A stretch of DNA of 30,958 nt from Basidiobolus ranarum (lineage: Eukaryota > Basidiobolomycota > Basidiobolomycetes > Basidiobolales): contig JASJQH010006969.1 of assembly GCA_040143965.1 (NCBI GenBank), positions 1 to 30,958 of the forward strand, written 5' to 3'. Under the pieces are notes generated by a model that saw nothing but the letters and a program-made list of their open reading frames with translations, made no database searches and was not told the origin of the DNA. Position 1 is the stretch's first letter; each line of letters starts with the position of its first letter. Position numbers and translations under genes: made by a program. This document shows positions 1-10,192 of this stretch, piece after piece.

Positions 1-96
1 ATATTCGTGTGAATCTCATGGAAACAAACAATTTAATTTCTTTAGATCATTCCATTCCCATTCTGTAAGTAAGCCAAGTTGAACGAATATAAACAC

Positions 97-266
97 AAGT
101 TAAAGTGACAGTATTTGAGGTAGATTTCGACTGTTCCGAAGATATCTTAGATAACACGCTTCAAAGGAAAGGTATTGATGATACCTTGAAGAAAGGAATT
201 AATCTAATATGTAATGTAAGTGGAGTTCGCATCACATTAATCTTGTACTTGCTTGGTATGGTGTAA
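97..266 (+). other. Unrecognised coding-like fragment at window edge
   Basis: The frame is open for about 56 codons and ends at TAA 264-266. It has no ATG of its own near the left end, so if real it is a 3' exon of a gene starting outside the window. A possible acceptor (cacaag) lies at about 104-109. Composition looks protein-like, with an acidic stretch EVDFDCSEDILDN followed by LQRKGIDDTLKKGINLIC. A GTAAGT at 216 could be a donor, giving a different end. I recognise no family. It converges on the IMP3 remnant on the other strand. Confidence 0.25.
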
Positions 267-292
267 CTCTCCATGAAAATCACCGGGATCAT

Positions 293-930
293 TTACAATA
301 GCTCGTATTCGTCTAATTTATCATTATACTTCAGAATCTTGTGCCTAATCTTGGAGGTGTCTACCATGTTATGAAATCTTCTAGATTGTGAGTTACTGAA
401 TATACCGGATCAGTGACGGGCCAACATGAATGTATCCTTATTCAACAAATGTGACATCTTTTACAGCCTCGGTCATTTTCAAGCGACACATCATGATTGG
501 TAATCTACGTCTAGTTCAACAATTGTTGGTGAATAAGATTAAAATATAGAGTTTCAAAGGAATGTATACATACCTGCAGAAAACAGACACCGTATTTTTG
601 TAGTATATAAGCCTCTTCTTTTAAACTACAAAATGGATCTCTAGGATCTAACAGTGATTCGACTGGTCAATTTCTTTACTTGTTCACCTAATTTATTATA
701 TTTGAATGAAACCCAAATTCCTTTGTTAATTTAAAAATATTCGAATGAAATAAAGTAATAAAAGGAATTTCTTAGAATATAGCCTACTTTACTTAATCCT
801 CACGCTCTTGTAAGTGATAACGACCTGTAGCTTGAATCTCATTTGCATTATCAACTGACTTCCATTGCATCAAGTTCACTTTAGGTAATAATTTCTCATG
901 ATATTTCAACGAACCATATTGACGAAACAT
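293..930 (-). pseudogene. IMP3: Decayed IMP3 (U3 snoRNP protein) gene
   Basis: IMP3 is a subunit of the U3 snoRNP (Mpp10 complex) needed for 18S rRNA processing in the nucleolus, with an S4-like RNA-binding domain. Read on the minus strand from ATG 930-928, pieces match the family in order. They are a start with LKYHEKLLPKVN and QWKS, then RYHLQERED, a short intron, SLLDPRDPF, RRRLPIMMCRLKMTEAVKD, HVGP, VTDPVYSVTHNLEDFITW and the usual C-terminus VDTSKIRHKILKYNDKLDEY ending at TAA 293-295. The pieces lie in different frames. There is a shift near 658, an in-frame TGA just before RRRLP, TAA at 438-440 where a Gln codon is expected after VE, a shift near 417 and a loss of one base near 362. Several lesions over about 200 codons argue for a pseudogene rather than a sequencing slip. 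A functional copy should exist elsewhere, because the family is essential where tested. Confidence 0.8.
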
Positions 931-1282
931 CAATATTTAAAAAGAAAGGAATATTAGTATATATAGTTAAGAGTCCATGTGAATTAAACCAGTTCAAAAG
1001 ATACACTAGTTAGAAATTTTGTTTTGAATATGAGCTATATGAAAGTTAATCCATATATGAAAAGATAAACAAGAAATTGAAAATACCCATTGAAATCACA
1101 ATAATTATCGAGAGTTTTCAATAGATATGTAATATTCAATTACTTGTATAACCTAATCCATATTGGCTATTAAAATTCTTTCAAAAGGTTAGTTGGTCCG
1201 TAGTTTTCCTTACGCAAGTGAGAGATTGAACTTTATAGACTTATTTCAATAGTGACAAACATTTAGTGAGAGGAACCATAAA

Positions 1283-2074
1283 ATGGATACCGTTAAGATT
1301 CTCTCGTTATTAATTAGAACGATAGCCAAACCAGGTACTTGAAAGCGTTCTACTTTTTCATCTTACGAAGTTGTGAAATTTATTCATTTGATATTCACCT
1401 TTCTCGGGATATTTAGTGGCCAACACCATTAAAAACCGAACCAAATCTAATCCTAAATTTCGTACCATGTGTATCTCGGTTGCTCAGGTACTTATTCCAT
1501 TTAATTATGTGGATAAAAATTGACCATTTATACATTATTACTAAACGATTTTCTTCAGTTAACACACAAGGCGGAAATGAACCTAAAAATGAAGTTCCTT
1601 GGTTATAACAAGGAGAAAATTAGACCCTTGAATGATGCAAAGTAAGTAGGATCTATTTGTACTGAAAATATTATATTAGTAATTAACAATGACCAAAAGA
1701 GCTATTGAAGCGGGGGCCAATTTTCTAGGTGAGTCTATAATTTTTACTATTGCTGGGTCGTTGATAGTTTTTGAAACTTTAAGGTAGTCTATTATATCGA
1801 TTGACCGTATTACATGTTCAAATTCTCAAGAATTTTCACAATCAGAACACGTCGAAACAAAGCGAATGAACGAAACGAGATGTCGGATAATATTACCATG
1901 TTACTGTCAGACCGTATGCGATTAGAGAATTTGGTAGTTAAACAACAAGAGGTTCTTGATGAACTACGTGAAGAAGTAACTGAATTGAAGGAACATCATG
2001 AAGCAGTTACCAAAATGTTGGATGAGATACTCACTGTGTCCATGAGAGATTTTATGAGACGAGGCCAATTTTGA
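1283..2074 (+). CDS. OPA3: OPA3-like mitochondrial protein (five exons)
   Basis: Exons by reading frame and splice signals are 1283-1334, 1417-1487, 1559-1641, 1700-1783 and 1846-2074, giving 172 aa (human OPA3 is about 179). All phases join cleanly. The start MDTVKILSLLIRTIAKP matches the family's N-terminal LLSLxIRxxxKP targeting segment. The core MKFLGYNKEKIRPLNDAKA, then GANFLGESIIFTIAGS, corresponds to the conserved OPA3 block ending in a membrane-like stretch. Residues 100-165 form a charged coiled coil, as in the family. The last acceptor could instead be at 1829-1830, which keeps the frame and adds five residues. OPA3 proteins sit in mitochondrial membranes and affect organelle shape; the precise biochemical role is not settled. 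Only the last exon is long enough to show as an ORF, so ORF-only annotation would miss this gene. Confidence 0.85.
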
Positions 2075-3949
2075 TCATATTCATTCATTCATATGCTCTC
2101 TCACTTCACAATATCTTTAATCGCTTCTTTTACTTCTCCATAACATATTTTTGCATTCACAATCCACAATGGACAGTTCTGTTGTCCCTTCCCTCAAATC
2201 AGAAATCCAAAATCACATATGGAACATGCTCACACCAGAGCCATCACAATTAAATTATGCTTGTATGTTCCTAAACCAGTTGCAATTAATATACCTGGAA
2301 ATGGTCGACTTACCACCTCGAAATCGATCTATTTCTTTGGGCTTTGTTTACATTCATTCAAGGCGTAATGGACGGCCAGGTAAATCCGAATTTAACATAC
2401 AAATGAGGACCCAAGAAAAAAAATACCTTTTAAGAACATTGAATGTGGTTCACTTGTAATGAGTGGATTGGATCGCCCCCAAATGGAAGAGTTCTTCCGC
2501 TTCCGAGAATTTATACATGTATAAAGTTGGTATATCATTTGTTGAATGCACCAATTCGAATAATCCTTGCAAACAATCACCGCATGTCAATTTCTGATAG
2601 CCTTTTGCATGGTTACCTGGTCGAAAATTCAAATCATCTCCATAACTAAGACTGATAACAACGAGTCCCATCTAAGTCCAACTTGCACGCGTGCTTGTCC
2701 GCATCTTTATTACTCCAGTTATGGGATCTCTTTTCATCAGCATCAATGAATGCATCATCATGTGTGTTCCCTACCATCTGTGAACCTAGCGTTGTGCTAG
2801 AAAGACTAGTAGGCGAGTGTACGGCGAGTGTACTGTATCCAAAGCCAACACCTATGGTAATTGAAGTGAGGTTTGAGTGCAAACCCTCCCTCACCAAGTA
2901 GATGTGTGAATCGATCGAAAGCCGATCTGACGTGCACATGACCAGAGGAAAACCAAAACAGAGTAAAAAGATCACCGTAAATAGACAGTGTGACTTCCTC
3001 AAAGCTATAGATTCAATTAGAAAATGGGGTTCGCAAGAGTACTTTCTGCTATGGTAGTAAGATTCTATGGATATTGAAGAAGCATCGACTGGGACTGGAG
3101 TCACATGCTATTGGTATTAACAAACGCCTCAATCACTCCTTATTGCAATGATTTCATAAGGATCAAAACCAAGCATCTTTTGCTCGGATTGACAGATCGC
3201 GTGATTAGTTAGGAAGTTTAATCGTATGTTTACATGAACTGCTAACAAAAGAGACAAAAAAGGCAACCGTGTGGTACAAAAGCTATTGGAGCATATCTAC
3301 CGCCACGATACCGTCTCACGGTGTCACTTGAAATCTCCGCATCGTTTCTTTGATTTAGCGAGGTCTCTCATAGCTCGACTGTGGTCAAGGATGTCATGCA
3401 CGGGCCTGTTGCCATTCTCTTTTCTTCACCTTCGAATATCCTTCTAGAATCTTAATGATCGAACATTCAATGATTGGCTCTAGAACCGGACTAGAAACCG
3501 GAGCCTAGAATGGCAAGATGCCCTATCTCGGTGAATCAAAAGAACAAGCATTGTTGTAGCCACTTGAGCATTTCCAGCCAATGGGAAGCTGGTTGCTAGA
3601 TTTCCAATCTCGATCTGTTCCAGTATTCTTGTGAATACCCAGTTATGTATCACAATTCACAAGGATGGCTATTTGCTATCAGATCTGGCCATCTTCTACC
3701 AAGATCAACGATTACAGATGAAACCTAATGGATACTTAGTCCATTATTGGGCAATGCAAGTTTGAATCGTGGAAATCGGATATAACTCGATGTTATTTAA
3801 GACTTGAACCGCGCAAGTTTTATGGATTTTTATTCCCTTTGCTCTTTCGCTTTCGCTTCCATTTTTGTTCCTTATCTACACTCCAAGAACTTGGGTGTCT
3901 TTTATTATAATACCAATAGTACATCAGTAGTTTGAAACTTCTTGGCTAT
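2075..3949. other. Gene-poor stretch with coding-like scraps
   Basis: No gene that I can name. The minus strand keeps coding-like text between about 2671 and 2459 (GDDLNFRPGNHAKGYQ, then FELVHSTNDIPTLYMYKFSE and HLGAIQSTHYK before TGA). Further minus-strand scraps follow (LNSDLPGRPLRLE near 2360; RPFPGILIATGLG near 2290), each in another frame. A 152-codon minus-strand ORF at 2646-3104 joins the same region out of frame. This could be an intron-rich gene or a decayed one. From 3110 to 3949 I see no coding signal; a tract near 3480-3510 repeats a short word (gaaccggactagaaaccgga). Confidence 0.4.
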
Positions 3950-4916
3950 ATGGCGAAATCCTCATTCATCTCTATTGCAAATACTGACAACACTGAAATG
4001 ATTTATTTATCGCGAAGTTTTGAGGATGTATTGGGATTCTCGAGGAGAAACTGGGTAGGTAGAGCTCCCATAGATTTATGTCACCCCAAAGACCGTGAAG
4101 GGGTTTCCACCGTTCTTGATACTTGTATCAAGCTTCAGAAGTTGGCTACCTTGATCTACACTCGAATTGTTTCGGCAACTGGCTATCAAATACTTGAAGT
4201 TTGCGTGAATTATTGTAGTGATATAGTAGTCTGTTCAAATAAGTTGCTTCAAGAAAAAGACTTACCCGGAATATTTGGTATGTTACAAAACAAAACATTA
4301 TGCTTTAGTCATTTCAAAAAGTTAAGTAAACGTAACAATCTGTGTAAAACCAAGCAAGAACATCTCTATCTGATAACATCGTAACTGTAACCGATAATCA
4401 CAACATCAGCGTGCTGGTAAGAGGGTAGAGTTCATTCTATGTATTGAGGATATTCACCGATATTTTTCTTCCAAACAAAAGGGCAGCCCTGGAGTATTCC
4501 AGACAAAAGGAAAGTTAGGTCAGGTATTATCGCAAACCGATACAGGTCCAATTAGCATAGATCCTGAGGAGCGCATATGTCTGCTGCTCGACCACCTGAA
4601 TTCTTTCCAGATCAAATATTGTTCAAGCCTCGCGATTCCAATTTTTGGATGTTCTTCCAAGGAGTTGGAGGAGAACTCGCTATTGGATTACATTGACCAT
4701 GATGATTTATATGACGTTCAAGAAGAGCTCAACGAAGTTATAAAAGACCAGGCGGTTAGTAATCGGATAGACTTTGCCTTTGTCTCACTTTCTGGGTACA
4801 AAACCGAACTTCAAGCATTTGTCAGCTACACAGATGATGGGCTCATTCTAATAGCAAAGCGCAATCCAGAAGATATACTGCCAACAACAATGAAAAACGA
4901 CTTTTTAATTTGTTAA
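3950..4916 (+). CDS. PAS-domain protein (two exons)
   Basis: The first ATG is 3950. An upstream TTG in the same frame at 3932 is not a likely start. Exon 1 (3950-4278) encodes a PAS block: FISIANTDNTEMIYLSRSFE, VLGFSRRNWVGR, CHPKD and YTRIVSATGY. This is the pattern of PAS folds in fungal white-collar-like proteins. Exon 2 (about 4424-4916) carries a second, diverged PAS-like unit (ERICLLLDHLNSFQIKYCSS to GLILIAKR). The predicted protein is about 273 aa. The donor at 4279 is good (GGTATGTT); the acceptor at 4422-4423 is weak, chosen because it alone keeps the frame with that donor. The first unit has no NCRFLQ-type flavin cysteine motif, so light sensing by a LOV mechanism is not indicated. 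No DNA-binding domain is seen. It may act through PAS-PAS dimerisation; the function is unknown. Confidence 0.7.
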
Positions 4917-5071
4917 GTAAAGTTACCATGAACATAGAATCCATCGACCAAAAAGTTGACCAACTCCGTTGTTACATGATGAACCATTTGATAAACAAGA
5001 ACAAGCTCAAGTGTATTATACTATCGTAACAATGCAAGAGCACGAATATTTTCTTCTCGTTGTCTAAAGAT

Positions 5072-5581
5072 TTATTTCAAAAAAAGTATTATTAGATTAG
5101 TTAGTAGTATTAGTGATACATTTGAAGGGAATTGCATTTGACTGGAACTCGTAGATGGTAATGAGGTGAATTTGCTTAAGTTAATGGTCGGACTAGGTGG
5201 AAGTGGAGCATTCAATGCGAGTATGCAGAAATGTTGAGAGTGTCTAGTGAAATCTTGATTATTACTTATTTCAATATAGTAGTCGTCACCAGGTGGTATC
5301 TGACTTGGAATTAGCCAAGTGAATGTTCCATTGCTAGGTGGTTGTTTAGTAATCTCTCCTGTTAAAATAGGACCAATGGGATCAGACCCTGATTTGTACA
5401 ATGTTAAGGTAAAACCAACTAATTTAGTCGATAGTGCCCCAGAGATTCTGTAGCTTATCGTGACCAAATCACCTCGTGCCCATATGGTGCGAGAGTTCGG
5501 TTCATTGAACTTAAAATTTAAAGATTGCCCAGATGCTAGCTTTAAAGCGAAGATACTAAGGATTAGAAAGTCACCTTTCAT
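5072..5581 (-). CDS. Kre9/Knh1-like GPI-anchored surface protein
   Basis: A single exon of 169 aa. Residues 1-18 form a signal peptide (hydrophobic ILSIFALKLA, cleavage near ASGQS). Residues 20-120 match the Kre9/Knh N-terminal beta-sandwich seen in fungal Ser/Thr-rich GPI proteins: an N-terminal LNFKFNEP, RGDLVTISYR, LTLYKSGS, an NGTFTWLIPSQIPPGDDYYI strand and a late Cys in HFCIL. A Ser/Thr/Pro-rich linker follows, ending in a hydrophobic tail (VSLILLTNLIILFLK) that looks like a GPI-attachment signal. NGT and NVS are possible N-glycosylation sites. Proteins of this class are wall or plasma-membrane proteins; the founding yeast members are needed for beta-1,6-glucan. This one is short and of unknown specific role. 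It converges on the PAS gene, with 155 bp between stops. Confidence 0.75.
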   Translation of the reverse strand: MKGDFLILSIFALKLASGQSLNFKFNEPNSRTIWARGDLVTISYRISGALSTKLVGFTLTLYKSGSDPIGPILTGEITKQPPSNGTFTWLIPSQIPPGDDYYIEISNNQDFTRHSQHFCILALNAPLPPSPTINLSKFTSLPSTSSSQMQFPSNVSLILLTNLIILFLK

Positions 5582-6303
5582 TATTTTTCAAGAGTGTTAG
5601 GGTTAATAGTTGTGGAATTAGTGTTCTATAATTTAGTGCGGGTTGAGTGAAGATTAGGTGCTAATTAAATACCCATTTTGCTAGATCGATTTCTGACTGG
5701 TGATTGTGGCGATTAAAATAATGTGAAGCGTTTTTACATGTATTTATATGTATACAATTGGTAAATCAGTCTATGAATCCAATGAGCATTTACGTTCCAT
5801 CATCGTAAGACAATCAGTGAGTGCTCACGAGATAGTGGACCAACAATCACTCATTACTCGCAAGATAATGAGCCAACAATCAATGGCAATCAAATGATAT
5901 CACATCTCCTCTCCTTTTAATGCTAACAAAACCTTAATTTTGCAGTTGCAATCCATGTGCCTTTGTCCAGCTCACTTTGGATGTTATTAGTCTCATTTGA
6001 ATCTGGTTTGTCTCAACTGTAGTCTATTGTTGGCCATTCAATACTGACAATACAGCTGCCGTGGCTGCTCAGGTTGATTCATAACTCAACCTTGATGTTA
6101 ATAAATGAGTCTGAGACATCTTTGAAATGATTCTAAATTTGGCAAAGAAGTTCCTATACTAATGACTGTTGAACTGGTCATCCATTGTACAAAGGTCTAG
6201 TGGCTCAAACAGATCAAAACTATATAAATTATCATGAAGTCATCATTGTTTTCTTCACTTGGAACGTTTGAAACGTCTGGTATTATCTGAATCCTCAAAG
6301 CAA
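5582..6303. other. Intergenic region between divergent genes
   Basis: No coding signal found on either strand. It should hold the promoters of the Kre9-like gene (leftward) and the small secreted-type gene (rightward). It contains a 33-bp tandem repeat, listed separately. Confidence 0.5.
5811..5883. repeat. 33-bp imperfect tandem repeat, just over two units
   Basis: Unit 1 (5811-5843) and unit 2 (5844-5876) both begin CAATCA, carry a CTC-C-AGATA core and end GAGCCAA or GGACCAA. A third unit starts at 5877 (CAATCA) and fades. The units share the end word CCAACAATCA across the junctions. Confidence 0.7.
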
Positions 6304-6635
6304 ATGAAATTCACGCCAGTCGTGGGGTTTCTCCTCTTCATCTTACTTGGTGTTTCCACGTCGGAAGTTAAACGTCGACCTAGACGCGGTATTAAAGATA
6401 TTTATGGAAATACCTTGAGCTATATTCTGATTACTCTAACACCAAGTAAGAAATCTTTTATGTTGTTTATTCCTACTATCATGTTTTTAATGTAGATTTG
6501 GAATACAGCACCTACCTTAAGGCCCAAAGTATCCAAAAATATATCCAGTACGCAGACTATATCTTCTCGTACCCCCATTGCAAAGCATTTATAATCACAT
6601 TCAACCCGATAATCCTATTTGGGCAAAGTTTATAA
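6304..6635 (+). CDS. Small secreted-type protein (two exons)
   Basis: Exon 1 is 6304-6445 and exon 2 is 6496-6635, split by a 50-nt intron with GTAAGA donor and TGTAG acceptor. The joined product is 93 aa and ends at TAA 6633-6635. The first ATG (6304) opens a classical signal peptide (KFTPVVGFLLFILLGVSTS), followed by a basic patch KRRPRRG, which could be a dibasic processing site. The rest is Tyr/Ile-rich, with YLKAQSIQKYIQYADYIF and a single SYPHC. Without splicing the frame ends at 6495 in a Phe/Met-rich tail, which is less plausible. I recognise no family. A YPHC word also occurs in Mediator subunit 31, but the rest does not support that. It lies between two minus-strand genes and converges on the lipid phosphatase. 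Confidence 0.5.
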
Positions 6636-6768
6636 TGGTTTGAGGCAGTTACTAGAGTAAAGATTCATGCCACTCTTGATACATGAATAAACATTTGACA
6701 TGCTTATAAATATAGCTAATCTGACGGGTCTCCAATATATATATGTACACGTACATTTGATTAGAAAT

Positions 6769-7824
6769 TCATATATTGGATTCTGTGTATTGACCAACTG
6801 TGTTCCCGGATAACAATCCATCTTGCTCGCCGTTCAGGGATCTAGATGGCTTTGGCCTGGTGCTCAAGTTCTTTTGTCTGCTTTGAAACAAGGATGGGTT
6901 TGATCTAGTATCAAATGGACGTTCGGAATGCGCAAATTTAAGTGATGGATAGTATTGGTGATAAGAGAAATAAGCGGCCGTAAAACCTTTTAAACCATTC
7001 AAATCATTAAAGATCATAAACATTCTCTATACATGTCAATCATAGCTAACCTATTAGTCCACCTGCGACCACATCAGACCAGTGGTGTCTATAATCAGTA
7101 ATTCTAGATATTCCGACTAAACTTGCGCCAAGTAGAGGTGCTAAGATTAGGAAGCATTTATAAGTGTGTCCACGTTCGTCGAATAAATGTAGTTTTCCAG
7201 CGAGATAGAAGCTGAAGAAACCTAATCCTGAAAATGCCACTGGAGGATCTGTTTAGTTTGATTCACTTCAATGATATAGAAAAATCACTAACTTGTAGTA
7301 TGACCACTTGGAAAGCTCTTCAACCCATCATTAAAGATATATTGGTCTGCCTGGGTACATATCTTTGTTGAACTTAATCGCAAGGGGGGATCAATTGGTG
7401 GTACTCCGTTTTCAAATTGTGGTCTGCACCTATCAATAAAATCAGGCCTATGTCTTCCCACAGATGACTTGAGGATCCCAGTGATCAGGAATGATAAAGA
7501 TACAGCCAAAAACAAACCCAACAAACCGTTGTGGTAATCAAGGGCACTCTGTTTACTCAAATAGGAGATACCAATAATTAAAAGTGCTGGTAGGAAAATG
7601 GACAGCATCATATCCATACCGATACTTAATCTTTCATGTGACTGGAATGGGTAGCTGATACTCTTATCCGTCAAAGAGAATTCCTTCTCAAATGGTACCA
7701 TCTGATCGATCCAAAAAAACCCGATGGTAAGTACGCTTACAATCACCCAATCCCATACATAAGTTGATAGTAACGCTTTGAGCGTTATCGCGTTGTTCTC
7801 GAATTGTATAGCTCGGTTCACCAT
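6769..7824 (-). CDS. DPP1: PAP2-family lipid phosphatase (DPP1/LPP type)
   Basis: Exons are complement of 7293-7824, 7051-7248 and 6769-6986, with all phases consistent; the product is 315 aa. It dephosphorylates lipid phosphates such as diacylglycerol pyrophosphate, phosphatidate or lyso-forms in a membrane, independently of Mg2+. The three catalytic motifs are present: KSSVGRHRP (KX6RP), FPSGHTT (PSGH) and [17 protein letters not shown] (SRX5HX3D). Several hydrophobic segments surround them (for example [13 protein letters not shown] and [19 protein letters not shown]), as expected for the six-helix fold. The C-terminal 60 residues are a basic, polar cytosolic tail ([14 protein letters not shown]). 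The second donor reads GTTAGC, non-consensus but the only one that keeps frame. Substrate preference cannot be told from sequence. Confidence 0.88.
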
Positions 7825-8339
7825 GCAAAGAGAGTCTAGAAAAGCGTCTAAAGAAATCCTCCATTATATATATATTCCTTGGTGAGTATGAAGTCCAATC
7901 GGTTGGCTACTTGACCTTCCCATGAGCGAGCGTGTGTGTGTGTGTTTACGTGTTCAAATAGCTAATGACATTGGATAGTTCTTTCACTACTCAACCATTC
8001 AACGAGCTAGCTGATTGAGCACTTGGCTCCATCATTGGCGAGGAATGAGAAATGTTCATCATGACGTATAACGGAAATGGTGATGTATATATTCGATAAT
8101 GTTGAGGATGTACTTCTGGACACATGGGTCAATTGCTAAATGACATAAACCTTATTTCACTTGGTTAAATGTATATATAATAAATGAGCAATCTCATTTT
8201 TTTCTAGATCCAACGTCACAAAATTCTTTTTTATGGATTCTTACATCATAGATGATTTTCCAATTAGTACTTGATTTATTTTTCTCGTTTAACGTAGTGT
8301 AAGCTTCATCTAGTCCTTCATAAACCAACCGTCACTATC
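7825..8339. other. Divergent promoter region with GT microsatellite
   Basis: A head-to-head spacer between the lipid phosphatase (leftward) and ZNG1 (rightward). It holds a short (GT)n run at about 7930-7945 and TATATATA stretches near 7865 and 8170. No coding signal seen. Confidence 0.5.
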
Positions 8340-10192
8340 ATGAGCTTAGAAGAAGAGTGTCCCAATCTTATCGAGTAAGCTTAGTTTTAGTGTAGTATGT
8401 GTGCTCCAGTTAACTAAGGCATGTTTTATCTGTCTTCTTTCTAGCGCTGAAGAAATTCCTGATCTAGTTCAGGCTCCAACTGTTAAAAAGTAAATACTCT
8501 GGCCACTTTCAGTCCACTCATTTTTATATCTTATTGATGGTTTACTCCAAACAAAATAGATTTCTAGAAGAGAGCGACATAGAAAAAAAGATACCCATTA
8601 CTATTGTAACTGGTTTTCTTGGCTCGGGAAAGACCACTTTACTGAATTATATACTTACAGAGCAACATAACAAACGTGTAGCTGTGATATTGAATGAGTT
8701 TGGTGAAAGTAATTATGACTTTATTTAAAAATATCTTGTGGTTTATTTATTAACATTTCTACCTTTTAGGCAGTGATATCGAAAAATCTCTCTCCGTTAA
8801 TCAAGATGGAGAGTTATATGAAGAATGGCTGGAATTAAGAAACGGCTGTTTGTGTTGCTCAGTAAAGTAAGTTTTGATGCAAATATATCTATTAATTGAT
8901 ACTTGAGAGTATCTGTGGTAACACGTCTTAGGGATTCAGGGGTTAAGGCCATTGAGAATCTAATGACCAAGAAGGGCAAATTTGATTATATATTGCTAGA
9001 AACTACAGGTAGATTTGAACATTTTAGTTGAACGTGAGAAATTTGAAGTAATATTTTTATTGATACTTGACTTTAGGTCTTGCTGATCCAGGTGCGTGTA
9101 TTGATGTTATGAAAAAGAGGGAATTGTAAAGATTACTCAATACTTCGAATATTTAGGCCCCATTGCTTCAATCTTCTGGTTAGATGATCAGCTATGCAGT
9201 GAAATCTTTTTGGATGGAATTATTACTGTTGTGGATGCTAAGCATGTGGAACAGGTAATGAGATAGCACGAAAGTTATGGTAGCTGAAATCACTCTTATA
9301 ATTGGTTTAATTCAGCATCTTCAAGAGAAAAAAGCCAACAACGAAGTAAACGAAGCAGTCAAGTCAGTAACAGAATCATCTTGAGATATTTTCGGAATGT
9401 TCACTTAAATGATGTACATTTTCTGTTATAGACAAATCGCACTTGCCGACAGACTCATACTCAATAAGGTTGATCTTGTTAATGAATCTGATTTGGAAAG
9501 ATTAGAGTCATCCATCAGGTATATGGCATTCATGTTTGGTAATATGGAATTGAAAGTAACTTAACGAAAACAACTGAAATATACTCCATCAGATCCATCA
9601 ACTCCGAGGCTAGCTTGATTAAAACCGAGAAGGCCAGGTAATACCTGATTTCTAACATTTGGTGATTCATCCCCGTAAGCTGACGTCTAACGTTGTTTAG
9701 AGTATCAATGGACTTCATTCTTGATATCGGAGCTTACGATGTCAGTACCACCAAAGGTGCCCCGGACTTTGTAAACTCAGCAAGCAGCAATCATCTAGAT
9801 CAGGTACATTAGTTCTTTACTGATACCAATAGCATCCCTTACTCAAACCATTACTGTTTCAGGGTGTTACTACCGTCTGTATCAGATTTGAAAACGATTG
9901 CGAAGACGTTAAGAAGGTAGAAAAATGGATTCAAGAGTTGTTATGGGAAGGAAAGATCCCAGGTTGTGACGTTGGTGAAGACGAAATTGCTGTTCTCAGG
10001 TTAAAAGGTATCTTGACACCTCGAAACCAACCCAACACCAGGGTAGTCATTCAAGGAGTGCATGAAATATACGACATGCAAGAAATACCTATTACTTCCG
10101 AAACCACCAAAGAGAGCAAAATTGTATTGATTGGTAAGGGATTGAAACAATCTCAGTTGGAAGAATCACTACGAGATTTCCTTCGTCAATAA
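8340..10192 (+). CDS. ZNG1: COBW/ZNG1-type zinc-transfer GTPase (12 exons)
   Basis: Exons: 8340-8374, 8445-8489, 8560-8708, 8770-8866, 8932-9008, 9077-9091, 9157-9254, 9316-9362, 9432-9518, 9593-9637, 9701-9803 and 9863-10192. All phases join, giving 375 aa. ZNG1 (CBWD) proteins are GTPases that deliver zinc to methionine aminopeptidase 1. Seen here: Walker [10 protein letters not shown] (45-53), NEFGE switch, the metal-binding NGCLCCSV (CXCC, 103-106), ETTGLADP, the G-domain LNKVDL and a C-terminal CobW_C block starting at QGVTTVC and including KGILTPRN. The N-terminal EECPNL corresponds to the CPXLVP-type motif by which eukaryotic ZNG1 docks to the aminopeptidase zinc finger. Exon 6 is only 15 nt and encodes the centre of the GLADPG loop. 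No single ORF covers more than a fifth of the gene. Confidence 0.92.

Noticed and set aside
6496-6635. Mediator subunit 31 as identity of the small secreted-type gene
   Set aside because: Only the YPHC word and nearby aromatics fit. The Med31 N-terminal motifs are absent and the protein begins with a signal peptide.
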